From assembly GCF_042679085.1 (NCBI RefSeq), contig NZ_JBHTLQ010000007.1, forward strand, positions 58,622-122,621: a DNA stretch of 64,000 nucleotides, in the 5' to 3' direction. The position numbers and the translations under genes are program-made. The notes under the pieces were generated by a model, which saw nothing but the letters and a program-made list of their open reading frames with translations, was not told the DNA's origin and did no database searches. The stretch is from Phenylobacterium conjunctum (lineage in GTDB: Bacteria > Pseudomonadota > Alphaproteobacteria > Caulobacterales > Caulobacteraceae). Positions 52,176-61,857 of this stretch are shown piece by piece (the stretch's first letter is position 1; every line of letters starts with the position of its first letter).

Positions 52176-53258
52176 GTGCGTGAAGCCGATGTGATCGTGG
52201 TGGGCGCGGGGATGGCGGGCGCCTCCCTGGCCGCTGAACTGGCGCCTGGGACGCGGGTGATCGTGCTGGAGGCCGAGGACGCGCCGGGCCGGCACACGAC
52301 CGGGCGCTCGGCCGCCCTGTTCTCGGAAATCTACGGCAATGCGGTGATCCGGGTCCTGACCCGGGCGAGCCGCGAAGGGTTGTCGCCCTTCATGACGCCC
52401 CGGGACTGCCTGCACATCGCGACGCCGGAACAGCTAGAGCGGCTGGAGGCCTTCGCCAGCCTGCCGGACGTGGCGGCCTCCTCGCGGCAGGTGACGCCGG
52501 ACGAGGCGCTCAGCCTGTGCCCGATGCTGAAGGGCGAGGTGCTGGCCGGCGCCCTGGCCGAACTGAACGCCTATGACATCGACGTGGACGCCCTGCACCA
52601 GAGCTATCTGCGCCGCATCCGGGCCTCGGGCGGCGAGGTGGTCTGCGATGCGCGGGTCGAGGCGGGCGAACGCGCCGATGGCCTGTGGCGGGTGACGGCG
52701 GGCGGTGAAGAGTTCCGCGCGCCCGTGCTCGTCAACGCCGCCGGCGCCTGGGGCGATGTGGTGGCCGGGGCCTGTGGCGTCGCGCCCCTGGGCCTGGAGC
52801 CCAAGCGGCGGACCATCGCCATTGTGCCGGCGCCGGCGAGCTGCCCAGACAGTCCCTTCGTGGTCGATGTGGACGAGGATTTCTACTTCAAGGCCGAGGC
52901 GGGACGGGTGCTGGTCTCGCCCGCTGACGAGACGCAGAGCGCGCCTTGCGACGCCGCGCCGGAAGAACTGGATATCGCCATCGCCATCGACCGGGTCCAG
53001 GGCGTGGCCGACCTGCCCGTGGCGCGGGTGCTGGCGAGTTGGGCGGGCCTGCGGACCTTCGCGCCAGACCGGACGCCGGTGCTGGGCTTTGCGTCCGACG
53101 CCGAGGGCTTCTTCTGGTGCGTCGGCCAGGGCGGCTACGGCATCCAGACCGCGCCGGCCATGGGGCGATTGGGCGCGGCCCTGGCGCAGGGGCGCGGCGT
53201 TCCGAAGGGGTTGGCCGAGGTGGATGTGGCGGCGCTGGGGGCGGGGCGGTTTTCCTGA
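52176..53258 (+). CDS. FAD-dependent oxidoreductase (D-amino-acid oxidase-like)
   Basis: A 360-aa DAO-family flavoprotein with the FAD-binding loop DVIVVGAGMAGASLAAELAPGTRVIVLEAE and the C-terminal GYGIQTAPAMGRLGAALA. Motif VNAAGAWGDVVAG is typical of D-amino-acid oxidases and glycine or sarcosine oxidases. GTG start. It lies beside the D-aminoacylase gene (opposite strand) and an aminotransferase, so D-amino-acid breakdown is a reasonable inference. Confidence 0.9.
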   Translation: MREADVIVVGAGMAGASLAAELAPGTRVIVLEAEDAPGRHTTGRSAALFSEIYGNAVIRVLTRASREGLSPFMTPRDCLHIATPEQLERLEAFASLPDVAASSRQVTPDEALSLCPMLKGEVLAGALAELNAYDIDVDALHQSYLRRIRASGGEVVCDARVEAGERADGLWRVTAGGEEFRAPVLVNAAGAWGDVVAGACGVAPLGLEPKRRTIAIVPAPASCPDSPFVVDVDEDFYFKAEAGRVLVSPADETQSAPCDAAPEELDIAIAIDRVQGVADLPVARVLASWAGLRTFAPDRTPVLGFASDAEGFFWCVGQGGYGIQTAPAMGRLGAALAQGRGVPKGLAEVDVAALGAGRFS

Positions 53259-53269
53259 CCCCCAACAGA

Positions 53270-53381
53270 TGTCATCCCGGTTTCCCCGCAGGGGAAGACC
53301 GGGACCCATAGACACCGATCTATCCGGAGGTCCCTGCGCGTCTGGGTCGCGGACAAGCGCTGCGCGCTTTCCGGGATGACA
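53270..53381 (+). repeat. 112-bp palindromic element, copy 1
   Basis: Ends TGTCATCCCGG (53270-53280) and CCGGGATGACA (53371-53381) are exact inverted repeats. The core ACCGGGACCCATA and ACACCGATCTA are shared with two further copies at 54888 and 61735, which lie in the opposite orientation. Confidence 0.85.
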
Positions 53382-53400
53382 CCAAATGCGCTGGCCGCGC

Positions 53401-54624
53401 TCAGCTCCGCGCGATGAGCCGCGCGAGCCTGGCCACCCCGTCCTCGATCTCCGCCGCGGTCGGCAGGGAGTAGCTGAGGCGGATGGCGTTCGTGGCCTTG
53501 ACCTCGGCGAAGAAGGGGGCGCCGGGGACGAAGGCGACGCGTTCCTCGGCGATGGCGCGTTCCAGCAGCGCCGCGCCGTCGATGTGCTCCGGCAGCCAGA
53601 TCCAGACGAACATGCCGCCCTGGGGCTTGGACCAGGTGACCCCTTGCGGCATGTGGCGGGCCAGCGAGCCCAGGATCGCCTGGGCCTTGGCGCCATAGGC
53701 GTTCCGCAGAAGGCTGAGGTGCTGCTCGAAGCCCTGGCTCACCGCCCGGTGGGCGGCGATCTGGTTGATCGTCGAGACGTGCAGGTCGCAGCCCTGCTTC
53801 AGCAGGACCAGCTTGTCGATCACCGCCTTGGGTCCGCAGACCCAGCCCAGCCGCAGGGCCGGCGACACGGTCTTGGAGAAGGTGCCGCAATAGAGGGTGC
53901 GCGCCTGTTCGATGGAGCCCGCGCGGGCGATGTCCAGGGCGAGCAAGGTCGGCAGGGCCTCGCCCTCGAAGCGCAGGTCGCGATAGGCCGCGTCCTCGAT
54001 CAGGGTCATGTCGGCGGCCTCGGCCAGGTCCAGCAGGGCCTCGCGCTCGGCAAGCGTCAGGCTCTCGCCGGTGGGGTTGGCGAAGTCCGGCACGAAGTAG
54101 CCGATGGGATGTTGGCCCAGCCGGGTCTTCAGGGTCTGAGCGTCGAAGCCTTGGGCCAGGGCGCCGTCCGGCAGGTCCAGATAGCTGGGCTGGTACGGCG
54201 TGAAGGCCTGCAGGGCGCCCAGATAGGTGGGCCGGGCCACCATGACCGAGGTCCCCGGTCCGATCAGCATCTTGCCCAACAGGTCCAGGGCCTGCTGCGA
54301 GCCGGCGGTGATCATGATGTTGCTGGCGTCGCAGGCCACGCCAGCGGCGGCCATCCGCTCCACCAGCCATTCGCGAAGCGGCAGGTAGCCCTCGCTCACC
54401 GAATACTGCAGGGCCTGGGCGGCCACAGCCGGGTCGGCGAGCACGCCGTCATAGGCGGCCTTGATCTCGCTGGTGGGGAACAGGCCGGGATCGGGGATGC
54501 CGCCGGCGAAGGACAGGATGTCGGGCTGGTCGAGCAGCTTGAGCAGCTCGCGGATTTCGCTGGCCTTCACGTTCGCCATGCGCGGGGCGTAGCGGGCGGA
54601 CCAGTCGGGGGACGTCGTCGTCAT
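53401..54624 (-). CDS. PLP-dependent aminotransferase (class I/II, COG1167-like)
   Basis: A 407-aa fold-type I aminotransferase without a regulatory HTH domain. PLP-binding parts are DILSFAGGIPDPGLFP, ITAGSQQALDLLGKML, YFVPDFANPTGESL, EDAAYRDLRFEG and the lysine motif YCGTFSKTVSPALRLGWV. It resembles 2-aminoadipate and valine-pyruvate type enzymes. The ATG at 54624 is used; a GTG at 54633 is an alternative. The repeat copy 1 lies between it and the DAO-like gene on the other strand. Confidence 0.92.
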   Translation of the reverse strand: MTTTSPDWSARYAPRMANVKASEIRELLKLLDQPDILSFAGGIPDPGLFPTSEIKAAYDGVLADPAVAAQALQYSVSEGYLPLREWLVERMAAAGVACDASNIMITAGSQQALDLLGKMLIGPGTSVMVARPTYLGALQAFTPYQPSYLDLPDGALAQGFDAQTLKTRLGQHPIGYFVPDFANPTGESLTLAEREALLDLAEAADMTLIEDAAYRDLRFEGEALPTLLALDIARAGSIEQARTLYCGTFSKTVSPALRLGWVCGPKAVIDKLVLLKQGCDLHVSTINQIAAHRAVSQGFEQHLSLLRNAYGAKAQAILGSLARHMPQGVTWSKPQGGMFVWIWLPEHIDGAALLERAIAEERVAFVPGAPFFAEVKATNAIRLSYSLPTAAEIEDGVARLARLIARS

Positions 54625-54887
54625 GGGATGCACTCGTAGAGAACGCGGAAACTAGGCCGCGCGGAAGCGCAGCCGCCTGATCGGGTGATCAACCCTTTCG
54701 GGGGCGTCCTACGAAACGGCGCCGGGCCATGCGGCCGCGGCTGGGCTCCAATTCCATCCCGAGCATGGGGCAGGCTTAACGCGCGTGGGGCGTGAGGCGC
54801 AAGGGTTAGTCATCCTCCCCCGCCTGCCGGAGGGTGGGGGCAGCAATCTCCACCCCCGGCCATGACGACTGTTCTCCGGTGTCATCC

Positions 54888-54999
54888 CGCATGGAGCGGC
54901 GGAGCCGCGGAAGTGCGGGACCCAGATGCGCCGGATTTGCAGGCTAGATCGGTGTGTATGGGTCCCGGTCTTCGGCAGCGCCGAAACCGGGATGACACC
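54888..54999 (-). repeat. 112-bp palindromic element, copy 2
   Basis: Ends GGTGTCATCCCG (54888-54899) and CGGGATGACACC (54988-54999) are exact inverted repeats. On the minus strand its core matches copy 1 (ACCGGGACCCATACACACC). Confidence 0.85.
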
Positions 55000-55022
55000 C
55001 TTGGGGGGAGATGGAGCGCCCA

Positions 55023-55056
55023 AACGAAAATCGCCCCCGTTTGCGGCGGGGGCGAT
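55023..55056 (-). terminator. Rho-independent terminator of the P450 gene
   Basis: On the minus strand the 10-bp stem ATCGCCCCCG / CGGGGGCGAT (55047-55056 and 55030-55039) with a 7-nt loop is followed by a T-run (TTTCGTTTG). Confidence 0.88.
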
Positions 55057-55082
55057 CTCGGAGTTCCGGATGTTCCGAAGGC

Positions 55083-56348
55083 TTAGAGCTTGGACGGGAT
55101 GACCACCATCATCTGCTCGTAGCCCTTCACGAAGGAGGACTTCACGCGCACGGGCTCTTCCACGACCTTGATCTCGGGGAAGCGGACCAGGATCTCTTCC
55201 CACAGGATGCGCAGCTGGAGCTCGGCCAGGCGGTTGCCCACGCAGCGGTGGATGCCGAAGCCGAAGGACATGTGGTGGCGCGGACGTTCGCGGTCGATGA
55301 TGTAGGCGTTCGGGTTGTCGATCACCTCTTCGTCTCGGTTGCCCGAGACGTACCACATCAGGACCTTTTCGCCCTTCTTGATGGTTTTGCCGCCCAGCTC
55401 GACGTCCTGCTTGGCGGTGCGGCGCATATAGGCGAGCGGGGTCTGCCAGCGGATGGTCTCGGAGACCATCGACGGGATCAGGTCCGGATTGGCGCGCAGC
55501 TTGGCGAATTCGGCCGGGTTCTGGTTCAGGGCGTAGACCGAGCCCGACATGGTGTTGCGGGTGGTGTCATTGCCGCCGACGATCAGGAGGATCAGGTTCC
55601 CCAGATACTCCATGCGGTCCATGTTCTTGGTGGACTCGCCGTGGGCCAGCATCGAGATCAGGTCGCCGCGGGGCGGGGCGTTGACCCGCTCTTCCCAGAG
55701 GCGGCTGAAATAGTCGACGCACTCGAACAGGTACATCTTCCGCTCGGTGTCCGGGTCCTCGGTCTTGAACAGCTTCGAGGTCGGGTCAGCGGTGGCGATG
55801 TCGGACCAGAAGGTCAGCTTGCGGCGGTCCTCGAACGGGAAGTCGAAGAGGGTGGCCAGCATCTGGGTGGTCAGCTCGATGGAGACCTTGTCCACCCAGT
55901 CGAAGGGCGTGCCGATCGGCAGGCTGTCCAGGGTCTTCTGGATGCGGCTGCGGATCAGGGGCTCGAGCTCGGCCAGGTTATGCGGCGAGACGATCGGGCT
56001 GACGGTCTTGCGCTGGACGTCGTGCTTGGGCTGGTCCATCGCGATGAACATCGGAAGGGTGAAGTCTTCTTCCGGGTCAAAGATGGTGATGGCCGGTTCC
56101 GACGAGAACACGTCGTGGTTGGTGTCCACGGCCATGATGTCGTTGAACTTGGTGACCGACCAATAGGGGCCGTCCTCGTGGCCGTCGGCGCAGTAGTGGA
56201 CCGGGTCCTCTTTGCGCAGGCGCTCGAAATAGGGCCAGTGGGTGTCGGTCAGGAACAGCTCCGGGTCGACCGGATTGATCTGTTCGAGGGGCATCGAATA
56301 GGCCTTGGCCCGGGCTTCCGCCTTCAGGTCGACAGCGCCGTCGCTCAT
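55083..56348 (-). CDS. Cytochrome P450, CYP153-like alkane/fatty-acid terminal hydroxylase
   Basis: A 421-aa soluble bacterial P450. Heme ligand Cys369 is in FGFGIHRCVGNRLAELQ; the I helix is GGNDTTRN and the K helix ETIRW. Stretches such as GPYWSVTKFNDIMAVDTNHDVF, PMFIAMDQPKHDVQRKTVSPIVSPHN and LLIVGGNDTTRN match my recollection of the CYP153 family, which hydroxylates alkanes and other chains at the terminal carbon. No ferredoxin or ferredoxin reductase gene is in the window, though CYP153 enzymes need them. SD GGAGG precedes the ATG. Confidence 0.92.
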   Translation of the reverse strand: MSDGAVDLKAEARAKAYSMPLEQINPVDPELFLTDTHWPYFERLRKEDPVHYCADGHEDGPYWSVTKFNDIMAVDTNHDVFSSEPAITIFDPEEDFTLPMFIAMDQPKHDVQRKTVSPIVSPHNLAELEPLIRSRIQKTLDSLPIGTPFDWVDKVSIELTTQMLATLFDFPFEDRRKLTFWSDIATADPTSKLFKTEDPDTERKMYLFECVDYFSRLWEERVNAPPRGDLISMLAHGESTKNMDRMEYLGNLILLIVGGNDTTRNTMSGSVYALNQNPAEFAKLRANPDLIPSMVSETIRWQTPLAYMRRTAKQDVELGGKTIKKGEKVLMWYVSGNRDEEVIDNPNAYIIDRERPRHHMSFGFGIHRCVGNRLAELQLRILWEEILVRFPEIKVVEEPVRVKSSFVKGYEQMMVVIPSKL

Positions 56349-56506
56349 GGGGGTCCTCCATTGGGCGCACGTTCGCTGCGCCGCATCTTATCAGCGTTAG
56401 GAACCATGCGTGACGCCGCGGCGCCTGACAAGGCGAATTCGTGACGCTGGCGTCATTTTCTGCGCCGCGTTTGCTGAAGCAGGGGCCGGGGCGGGCTCAG
56501 CAAGAA

Positions 56507-56631
56507 GGACACAAAGACCACAAAGGAAGGGAAGCACACGAAGGCGCGCTCTGCGCGCGATCTGGACCTGGTCAGGCCATGCAGAAGGCCCCCTCTTCGT
56601 GTCCTTCGCTTCCTTTGTGTCCTTGGTGTCC
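56507..56631. repeat. Long imperfect inverted repeat
   Basis: Arms 56507-56543 and 56595-56631 (37 bp each) are reverse complements at about 32 of 37 positions. The unit is built from GGACACAAAG/ACGAAG steps, a purine-rich motif seen in dispersed bacterial repeats. Confidence 0.75.
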
Positions 56632-56722
56632 CAATCGGGCCTCGCCGCTGGCGAGGCGGGGGTGATTGGCCGTCCAGAATTTCTGACCTGACGCCGGGAC
56701 AAGGGCGTGCTCTTAAGTAAAG

Positions 56723-56740
56723 TTCGAACGCTCGTTTGAA
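56723..56740. promoter_or_regulatory. Candidate TetR-type operator
   Basis: TTCGAACG-CT-CGTTTGAA is an 18-bp dyad with one mismatch, just upstream of the ribosome site of the Old Yellow Enzyme gene. Such dyads are typical of TetR family repressors; none is encoded nearby. Confidence 0.45.
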
Positions 56741-56752
56741 TTGGGAGCCCGC

Positions 56753-57849
<1,097 letters not shown>

Positions 57850-57853
<4 letters not shown>

Positions 57854-58956
57854 GCCGTTCGGGGCTGCGCGTCCGCCGCCTGGCGGGCGCGCAGCCCCTG
57901 AATGTAGCGCCGGCCGAAGTCCTGGCCCGGCTGCTCGATGAAGGCGTAGAGCGGCCAGGACACCAGGGCGGTGGCCGCGATGGTCGCCAGGCTGGCCGCG
58001 ATGAAGGTCACGCCCGCGCCGCCGGGCAGGTCGCGGATCGCGGCGTAGACGCCGCTGCGGTTGAGCACCGGGATCACATAGGGGTGCGCGAGGTAGAGGC
58101 TGAAGCTCACCTTACCCAGCCAGCGGGTGACGGGATTGCTGACCAGCGCCGACGGGTTTGACGCCATGGCCAGGCAGGCGGCGGCGATCGGGATGGTCCA
58201 CCAGAGCTGATAGACGGCGGCGTCGCCGGCCCGGGTGAGGGCGACCGCCCAGGGATTGACCAGCCACATCAGGAACAGGGCCGAGCCCAGGGTGAACCCG
58301 GCCAGGGGCCAGAAGGGCAGATCCCGCCGCAGCTGGAACAGGCGGTAGGCGACGAGGCCGGCGCCGAAATAGGGCAGGTTGAACAGGATGCTGTGCTGGA
58401 CGAACCCGCTGATCTCGCCGGTCTTCAGGGCGAACAGCCAGGCGACGACACCGGCCGCCAGGGTCAGGCGCAGGGCCGAGACGAGGTCGCGGGCCAGTGC
58501 GATGACCGCTGGAAAGACCAGGTAGAACAGCATCTCGACCCCGATGGACCAGGAGGCCAGCGCAATGCCTTCTACATGGGCCGGGGAGAGGTTGAAGGTG
58601 AAGGTCGCGGCCAGGGCGAGGTCGAGCGGATGGCTGATGGCCCAGCCGGGTCCGAGCACCACGGCGATCCGGGCCAGACATGAGGCGTAGTAGAGCGGAG
58701 CGATACGGAACAGGCGGCGCAGATAGAAGTCCCGCACCGCCCCTTCGCCGCTCAGGCGGTCCTCATAGCCATAGGCCAGGCTGAAGGCGCTGACGGCGAA
58801 GAACAAGGGCACGCCGATGGCGGCGTGGCGTTTGATCACCATCAGGGCCTGGGGCGGATCGAAGCCGGCGATCCAGATGACGTGGTAGAGGATGATGGCT
58901 ACGGCCGCATAGGCGCGCAGGGCCTCAATGCCCCCTAGAAACCGGCGCTCGCCCAT
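57850..58956 (-). CDS. Acyltransferase 3 family membrane protein
   Basis: A 368-aa integral membrane acyltransferase with about ten helices. The family motif is GGIEALRAYAAVAIILYHVIW with the conserved Arg-Ala and His, then FFAVSAFSLAYGY, RRLFRIAPLYY, and SWSIGVEMLFYLVFPAV. Members O-acetylate polysaccharides or lipids. The ATG at 58956 follows GGGGGAG; the longer in-frame start at 59097 is not supported. Substrate unknown. Confidence 0.9.
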
Positions 58957-59019
58957 GTCACTCCCCCAAGCCGAGGGTGACCATAGGCGCCCCGCGGGGA
59001 GGGGTGAAGGGAGATCGGC

Positions 59020-59478
59020 ATGTTCGACGGGGGATGCGCCTGCGGCGCGGTGCGCTATCGGCTGCGGACGGCGCCGATGTTCGTCAATTGCTGCCATTGC
59101 CGCGATTGTCAGCGGCAGACCGGCGGGGCCTTCGCCATCAACGCCATGATCGAGACCGACCGGATCGAGGTCGAGGGCGAGATGATGAGCTATTGCATGC
59201 CCACCGATTCAGGCCGGCCGCATGATGTCTGGCGTTGCGCGGCCTGCGGAACCACCCTGTGGTCCGACTATGGGCGGCGCAAGGTGATGAGCTTCGTGCG
59301 CGTCGCGACCCTGGACGATCCGACGGCCCTGAGGCCCGACGCGCACATCTTCACGCGCAGCAAGCTGCCCTGGGTTGAGGTGAGCGGCGCGCCGGCGTTC
59401 GAGGTCTATTACGACATGGCGACCCAGTGGCCGCAGGACAGCCTGGCGCGCCGCCGCGCCCTGCTCGGCGACGTCTAG
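59020..59478 (+). CDS. GFA family (CENP-V/glutathione-dependent formaldehyde-activating) protein
   Basis: A 152-aa zinc protein of the GFA family. Zinc ligands are in CACGAVRY (Cys6, Cys8), NCCHCRDCQRQTG (about residues 23-35) and RCAACGTTLW. The family includes glutathione-dependent formaldehyde-activating enzyme, but most members are of unknown substrate. It is divergent from the acyltransferase and converges with a GST gene, overlapping its stop by 4 bp, consistent with a glutathione theme. Confidence 0.9.
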   Translation: MFDGGCACGAVRYRLRTAPMFVNCCHCRDCQRQTGGAFAINAMIETDRIEVEGEMMSYCMPTDSGRPHDVWRCAACGTTLWSDYGRRKVMSFVRVATLDDPTALRPDAHIFTRSKLPWVEVSGAPAFEVYYDMATQWPQDSLARRRALLGDV

Positions 59479-60101
59479 ACGGTGGAATAGGGGTTGGTGC
59501 GGTCGAAGCTGGGCCGCGCGCGCATGTGCGCCAGCCAGGCCGCGGTCGACGGCGCGTGACCAAGGGCGGTGGCCCCCTCCGGCGTCGCCGAGGCCAGATG
59601 CAGGTGCGGCAGCAGGAAGAGGTCGGCCAGGCTCAGATGCTCGCCGACCAGGAAGGGATGCCGCGACAGGCTCTCTTCGAAGATCTCAAGCTGCAGGGTC
59701 AGGGGCGCGACAAAGCTCTCCACCACCGCCGGGTCCGTGGGGGTGTCGCGCCACAGGCCGGCTGTCCGCTCCTTGATCAGGCCGTTCATGGTCGGGAAGC
59801 AGTAGGCGCTGACCACGCTCATGGCGGTGAGCATGCGCGCCTGGTTCAGGGGATCCAGGGGCTGCAGCACCGGGCCGGCGAAGGCGCGGTCGATATAGTG
59901 GGCGATGGCCAGGGCCTCGTAGACGATGACCTCGCCATGCTGCAGCACCGGCATCTTGCCGAAGGGGTGCAGCCGGCGGTGGGCCGGCGAGGCGACGTCG
60001 ACACCGACGATCTCAAAGGGCACACCCTTCTCGTCGGCGATCAGGGCGCAGGCCCAGCCGTAGGGGCTGCGGGCGTCGGTGTGCAGGACGATGGTGGACA
60101 T
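59475..60101 (-). CDS. Glutathione S-transferase family protein
   Basis: A 208-aa GST with an N-terminal thioredoxin-fold domain (about 1-78; catalytic Ser in DARSPYGWACAL, HPFGKMPVLQHGEVIVYEALAIAHYID with the cis-Pro and E-A/S pair) and a helical C-terminal domain with LSRHPFLVGEHLSLADLFLLP. The class (beta- or zeta-like) is not clear. Monocistronic. Confidence 0.92.
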   Translation of the reverse strand: MSTIVLHTDARSPYGWACALIADEKGVPFEIVGVDVASPAHRRLHPFGKMPVLQHGEVIVYEALAIAHYIDRAFAGPVLQPLDPLNQARMLTAMSVVSAYCFPTMNGLIKERTAGLWRDTPTDPAVVESFVAPLTLQLEIFEESLSRHPFLVGEHLSLADLFLLPHLHLASATPEGATALGHAPSTAAWLAHMRARPSFDRTNPYSTV

Positions 60102-60180
60102 GGCGGCCCCGTCGAGATGAGGCCGCCAGCCTAGAGACGCGTGGAGCGGGCGGCTTGATTGAGGTCAAGCCGCCGCGTCC

Positions 60181-61092
60181 TCAGGCGTTGAAGTTGAGCT
60201 TGAGGCCCGGGCGGGGCCACTTGGCCTTGAACAGCTTGCCGGTTGCCGAGGCCGTGACCCAGGCGGTGGTCATGTCGGCGCCGCCGAAGCAGATGTTGGT
60301 GACGATCAGGTCGGGGAAGGCGAAGTGTTCGTGGCTGCCGTCCGGATCGATGGCGGTGATGCCGCCATTGATGATGGTGGCGACGCAGACCTTGCCGTCG
60401 GCCTCAACCGCCAGGCTGTCGAACAGCTGGTAGCCCGGCATGTTGGCGATCACCCGGCCCGGCGCGAAGCCGGGCGGCGGGGAGAGCACGCCCGTGGACT
60501 CCACGTCGAAGGCCCAGAGGCGGCCGAGATTGGTGTCGGCGACATAGACCACCTTCTCATCCGGCGAGAGGCCGACGCCGTTGGGCGAGATGATGTGGTC
60601 GCGCTGGCGCGAGATATGGGAGCCGTCGATCTTGGCGTAGTAGAGCGCGCCGAACTTCTTGCCCTCCGGCGTCGAGCAGCCGTGGTCGGTGAACCAGAAG
60701 CCGCCGGACTTGTCGAAGACGATGTCATTGGGGCCGATCAGCCGCTTGCCGTCGCAGGAATCGTAGAGGGTGGTGAGCTCGCCGGTCTTCAGGTCATAGC
60801 GCTGGATCATCCCGCCAGTGTGGCTGGGCGGGGTGGGGCCGGGGATGGTCAGGCCGCCATTATCCAGCCACTCGAAGGAGCCGCCGTTGTTGGTGATGTA
60901 GATGGCGCCGTCCGGACCGATGGCCGCGCCGTTCGGGCCGCCGCCGGTGTTCACAACGGTCTCCTTGCGGCCGTCGGGATAGACGCGGGTCAGGCGCTGA
61001 GCCTTGATCTCGGTGAGGATCACCGAGCCATCGTTCATGGCGATGGGGCCCTCCGGGAACTCAAATCCCTCGGCGACGAGTTCGAAGTCCAT
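60181..61092 (-). CDS. SMP-30/gluconolactonase/LRE-like beta-propeller
   Basis: A 303-aa six-bladed propeller lactonase. The metal Glu is in EGFEFPEGPIAM, then GGGPNGAAIGPDGAIYITNNGG, GPNDIVFDKSGGFWFTD, and ISPNGVGLSPDEKVVYVADT with the expected Asn and Asp. It probably hydrolyses a sugar or other lactone. No signal peptide. Neighbours give no pathway. Confidence 0.92.
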   Translation of the reverse strand: MDFELVAEGFEFPEGPIAMNDGSVILTEIKAQRLTRVYPDGRKETVVNTGGGPNGAAIGPDGAIYITNNGGSFEWLDNGGLTIPGPTPPSHTGGMIQRYDLKTGELTTLYDSCDGKRLIGPNDIVFDKSGGFWFTDHGCSTPEGKKFGALYYAKIDGSHISRQRDHIISPNGVGLSPDEKVVYVADTNLGRLWAFDVESTGVLSPPPGFAPGRVIANMPGYQLFDSLAVEADGKVCVATIINGGITAIDPDGSHEHFAFPDLIVTNICFGGADMTTAWVTASATGKLFKAKWPRPGLKLNFNA

Positions 61093-61178
61093 GGCGCGTG
61101 TCTCTCCCGCTTATGTCTTGGTTGGCGGGCACTATGGCGCAGGGCGCCCCTGGGGAGACAAGCGGTTTGTTGGCGTCG

Positions 61179-61697
61179 TCAGCGCCGCTCCAGGACCCGG
61201 ATCGTGAAGGGGTGGTCGTCGCCTTCGCCGGCGGGATAGTCCTGGGACCGGACCTCGACCCACTTGCTCTCGTCGAAGCCGTTCAGGGTGACGTCGCCCT
61301 CGATGTCGGCGTGGACTTCGGTGAGATAGATCCGCCGGGCGCGGGGCAGGGCGAGCTCGAACAGGGACACGCCGCCGATCACGCAGACCTCGTCCACGCC
61401 ATCGTCCTCGGCCTGCTCCTTGGCGATGGAGACCGCGTCAGTGAAGTCGTCGCAGACCACGCAGCCCTTGGCCTCGAAGGAGCCGTCGCGGGTGAGCACG
61501 ATGTTGGTGCGGCCAACCAGGGGCTTCTTGGGCAGGCTGTCCCAGGTCTTGCGGCCCATGATCACCGGCTTGCCCATGGTCACGGCCCGGAAGTTGGCGA
61601 GATCGGTCTTCAGCCGCCAGGGCAGGCCGCCGTCGCGGCCGATGACGCCGTTGCGGGCCCGGGCGATGGGGCCGGCGGTGAGGATGGGGGTGGTCAT
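61179..61697 (-). CDS. folA: Dihydrofolate reductase
   Basis: A 172-aa DHFR that regenerates tetrahydrofolate. Motifs: ARARNGVIGRDGGLPW, Asp32 in LKTDLANF as proton donor, VIMGRKTWDSLP, and VCVIGGVSLFELAL. It lies 160 bp downstream of thyA on the same strand, with repeat copy 3 between them; thyA produces the dihydrofolate that FolA recycles. Confidence 0.95.
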   Translation of the reverse strand: MTTPILTAGPIARARNGVIGRDGGLPWRLKTDLANFRAVTMGKPVIMGRKTWDSLPKKPLVGRTNIVLTRDGSFEAKGCVVCDDFTDAVSIAKEQAEDDGVDEVCVIGGVSLFELALPRARRIYLTEVHADIEGDVTLNGFDESKWVEVRSQDYPAGEGDDHPFTIRVLERR

Positions 61698-61734
61698 GGG
61701 GGGAGGTTACACCAGTTGAGCCAGTGATATCCGT

Positions 61735-61847
61735 GTCATCCCGGAAAGCCGCGCCAGCGGCTTGTCCGGGACCCATATACGCGGGGCTGCCCGGAAGGAT
61801 CGGTGTCTATGGGTCCCGGTCTTTCGCTGCGCGAAAACCGGGATGAC
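61735..61847 (-). repeat. 113-bp palindromic element, copy 3
   Basis: Ends GTCATCCCGG (61735-61744) and CCGGGATGAC (61838-61847) are exact inverted repeats. Minus-strand core ACCGGGACCCATAGACACC equals copy 1. It separates folA from thyA. Confidence 0.85.
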
Positions 61848-61857
61848 GCCTTGGGGT

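Larger units (their letters stand above)
54625..55082. other. Intergenic stretch of 458 bp with a repeat, a terminator and a possible tiny frame
   Basis: The region holds repeat copy 2 (54888-54999) and the P450 terminator (55023-55056). A 25-codon minus-strand frame at 54689-54766 (MLGMELEPSRGR then an Arg-rich end) lacks a good ribosome site and is only a weak candidate. A short hairpin built of CCTCCCCC and GGTGGGGG parts lies near 54810-54840. No larger gene is seen. Confidence 0.6.
56349..56752. other. Intergenic stretch of 404 bp with an inverted repeat and a candidate operator
   Basis: Apart from the repeat at 56507-56631 and the dyad at 56723-56740 no gene-like frame is supported; the frames present are repeat-derived. 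It must contain the divergent promoters of the P450 and Old Yellow Enzyme genes, but clear -35/-10 pairs were not found. Confidence 0.55.

Noticed and set aside
54709..55356. A 215-codon minus-strand frame across the P450 gene end and the intergenic region
   Set aside because: It is out of frame with the P450, crosses its terminator and a repeat, and shows no domain.
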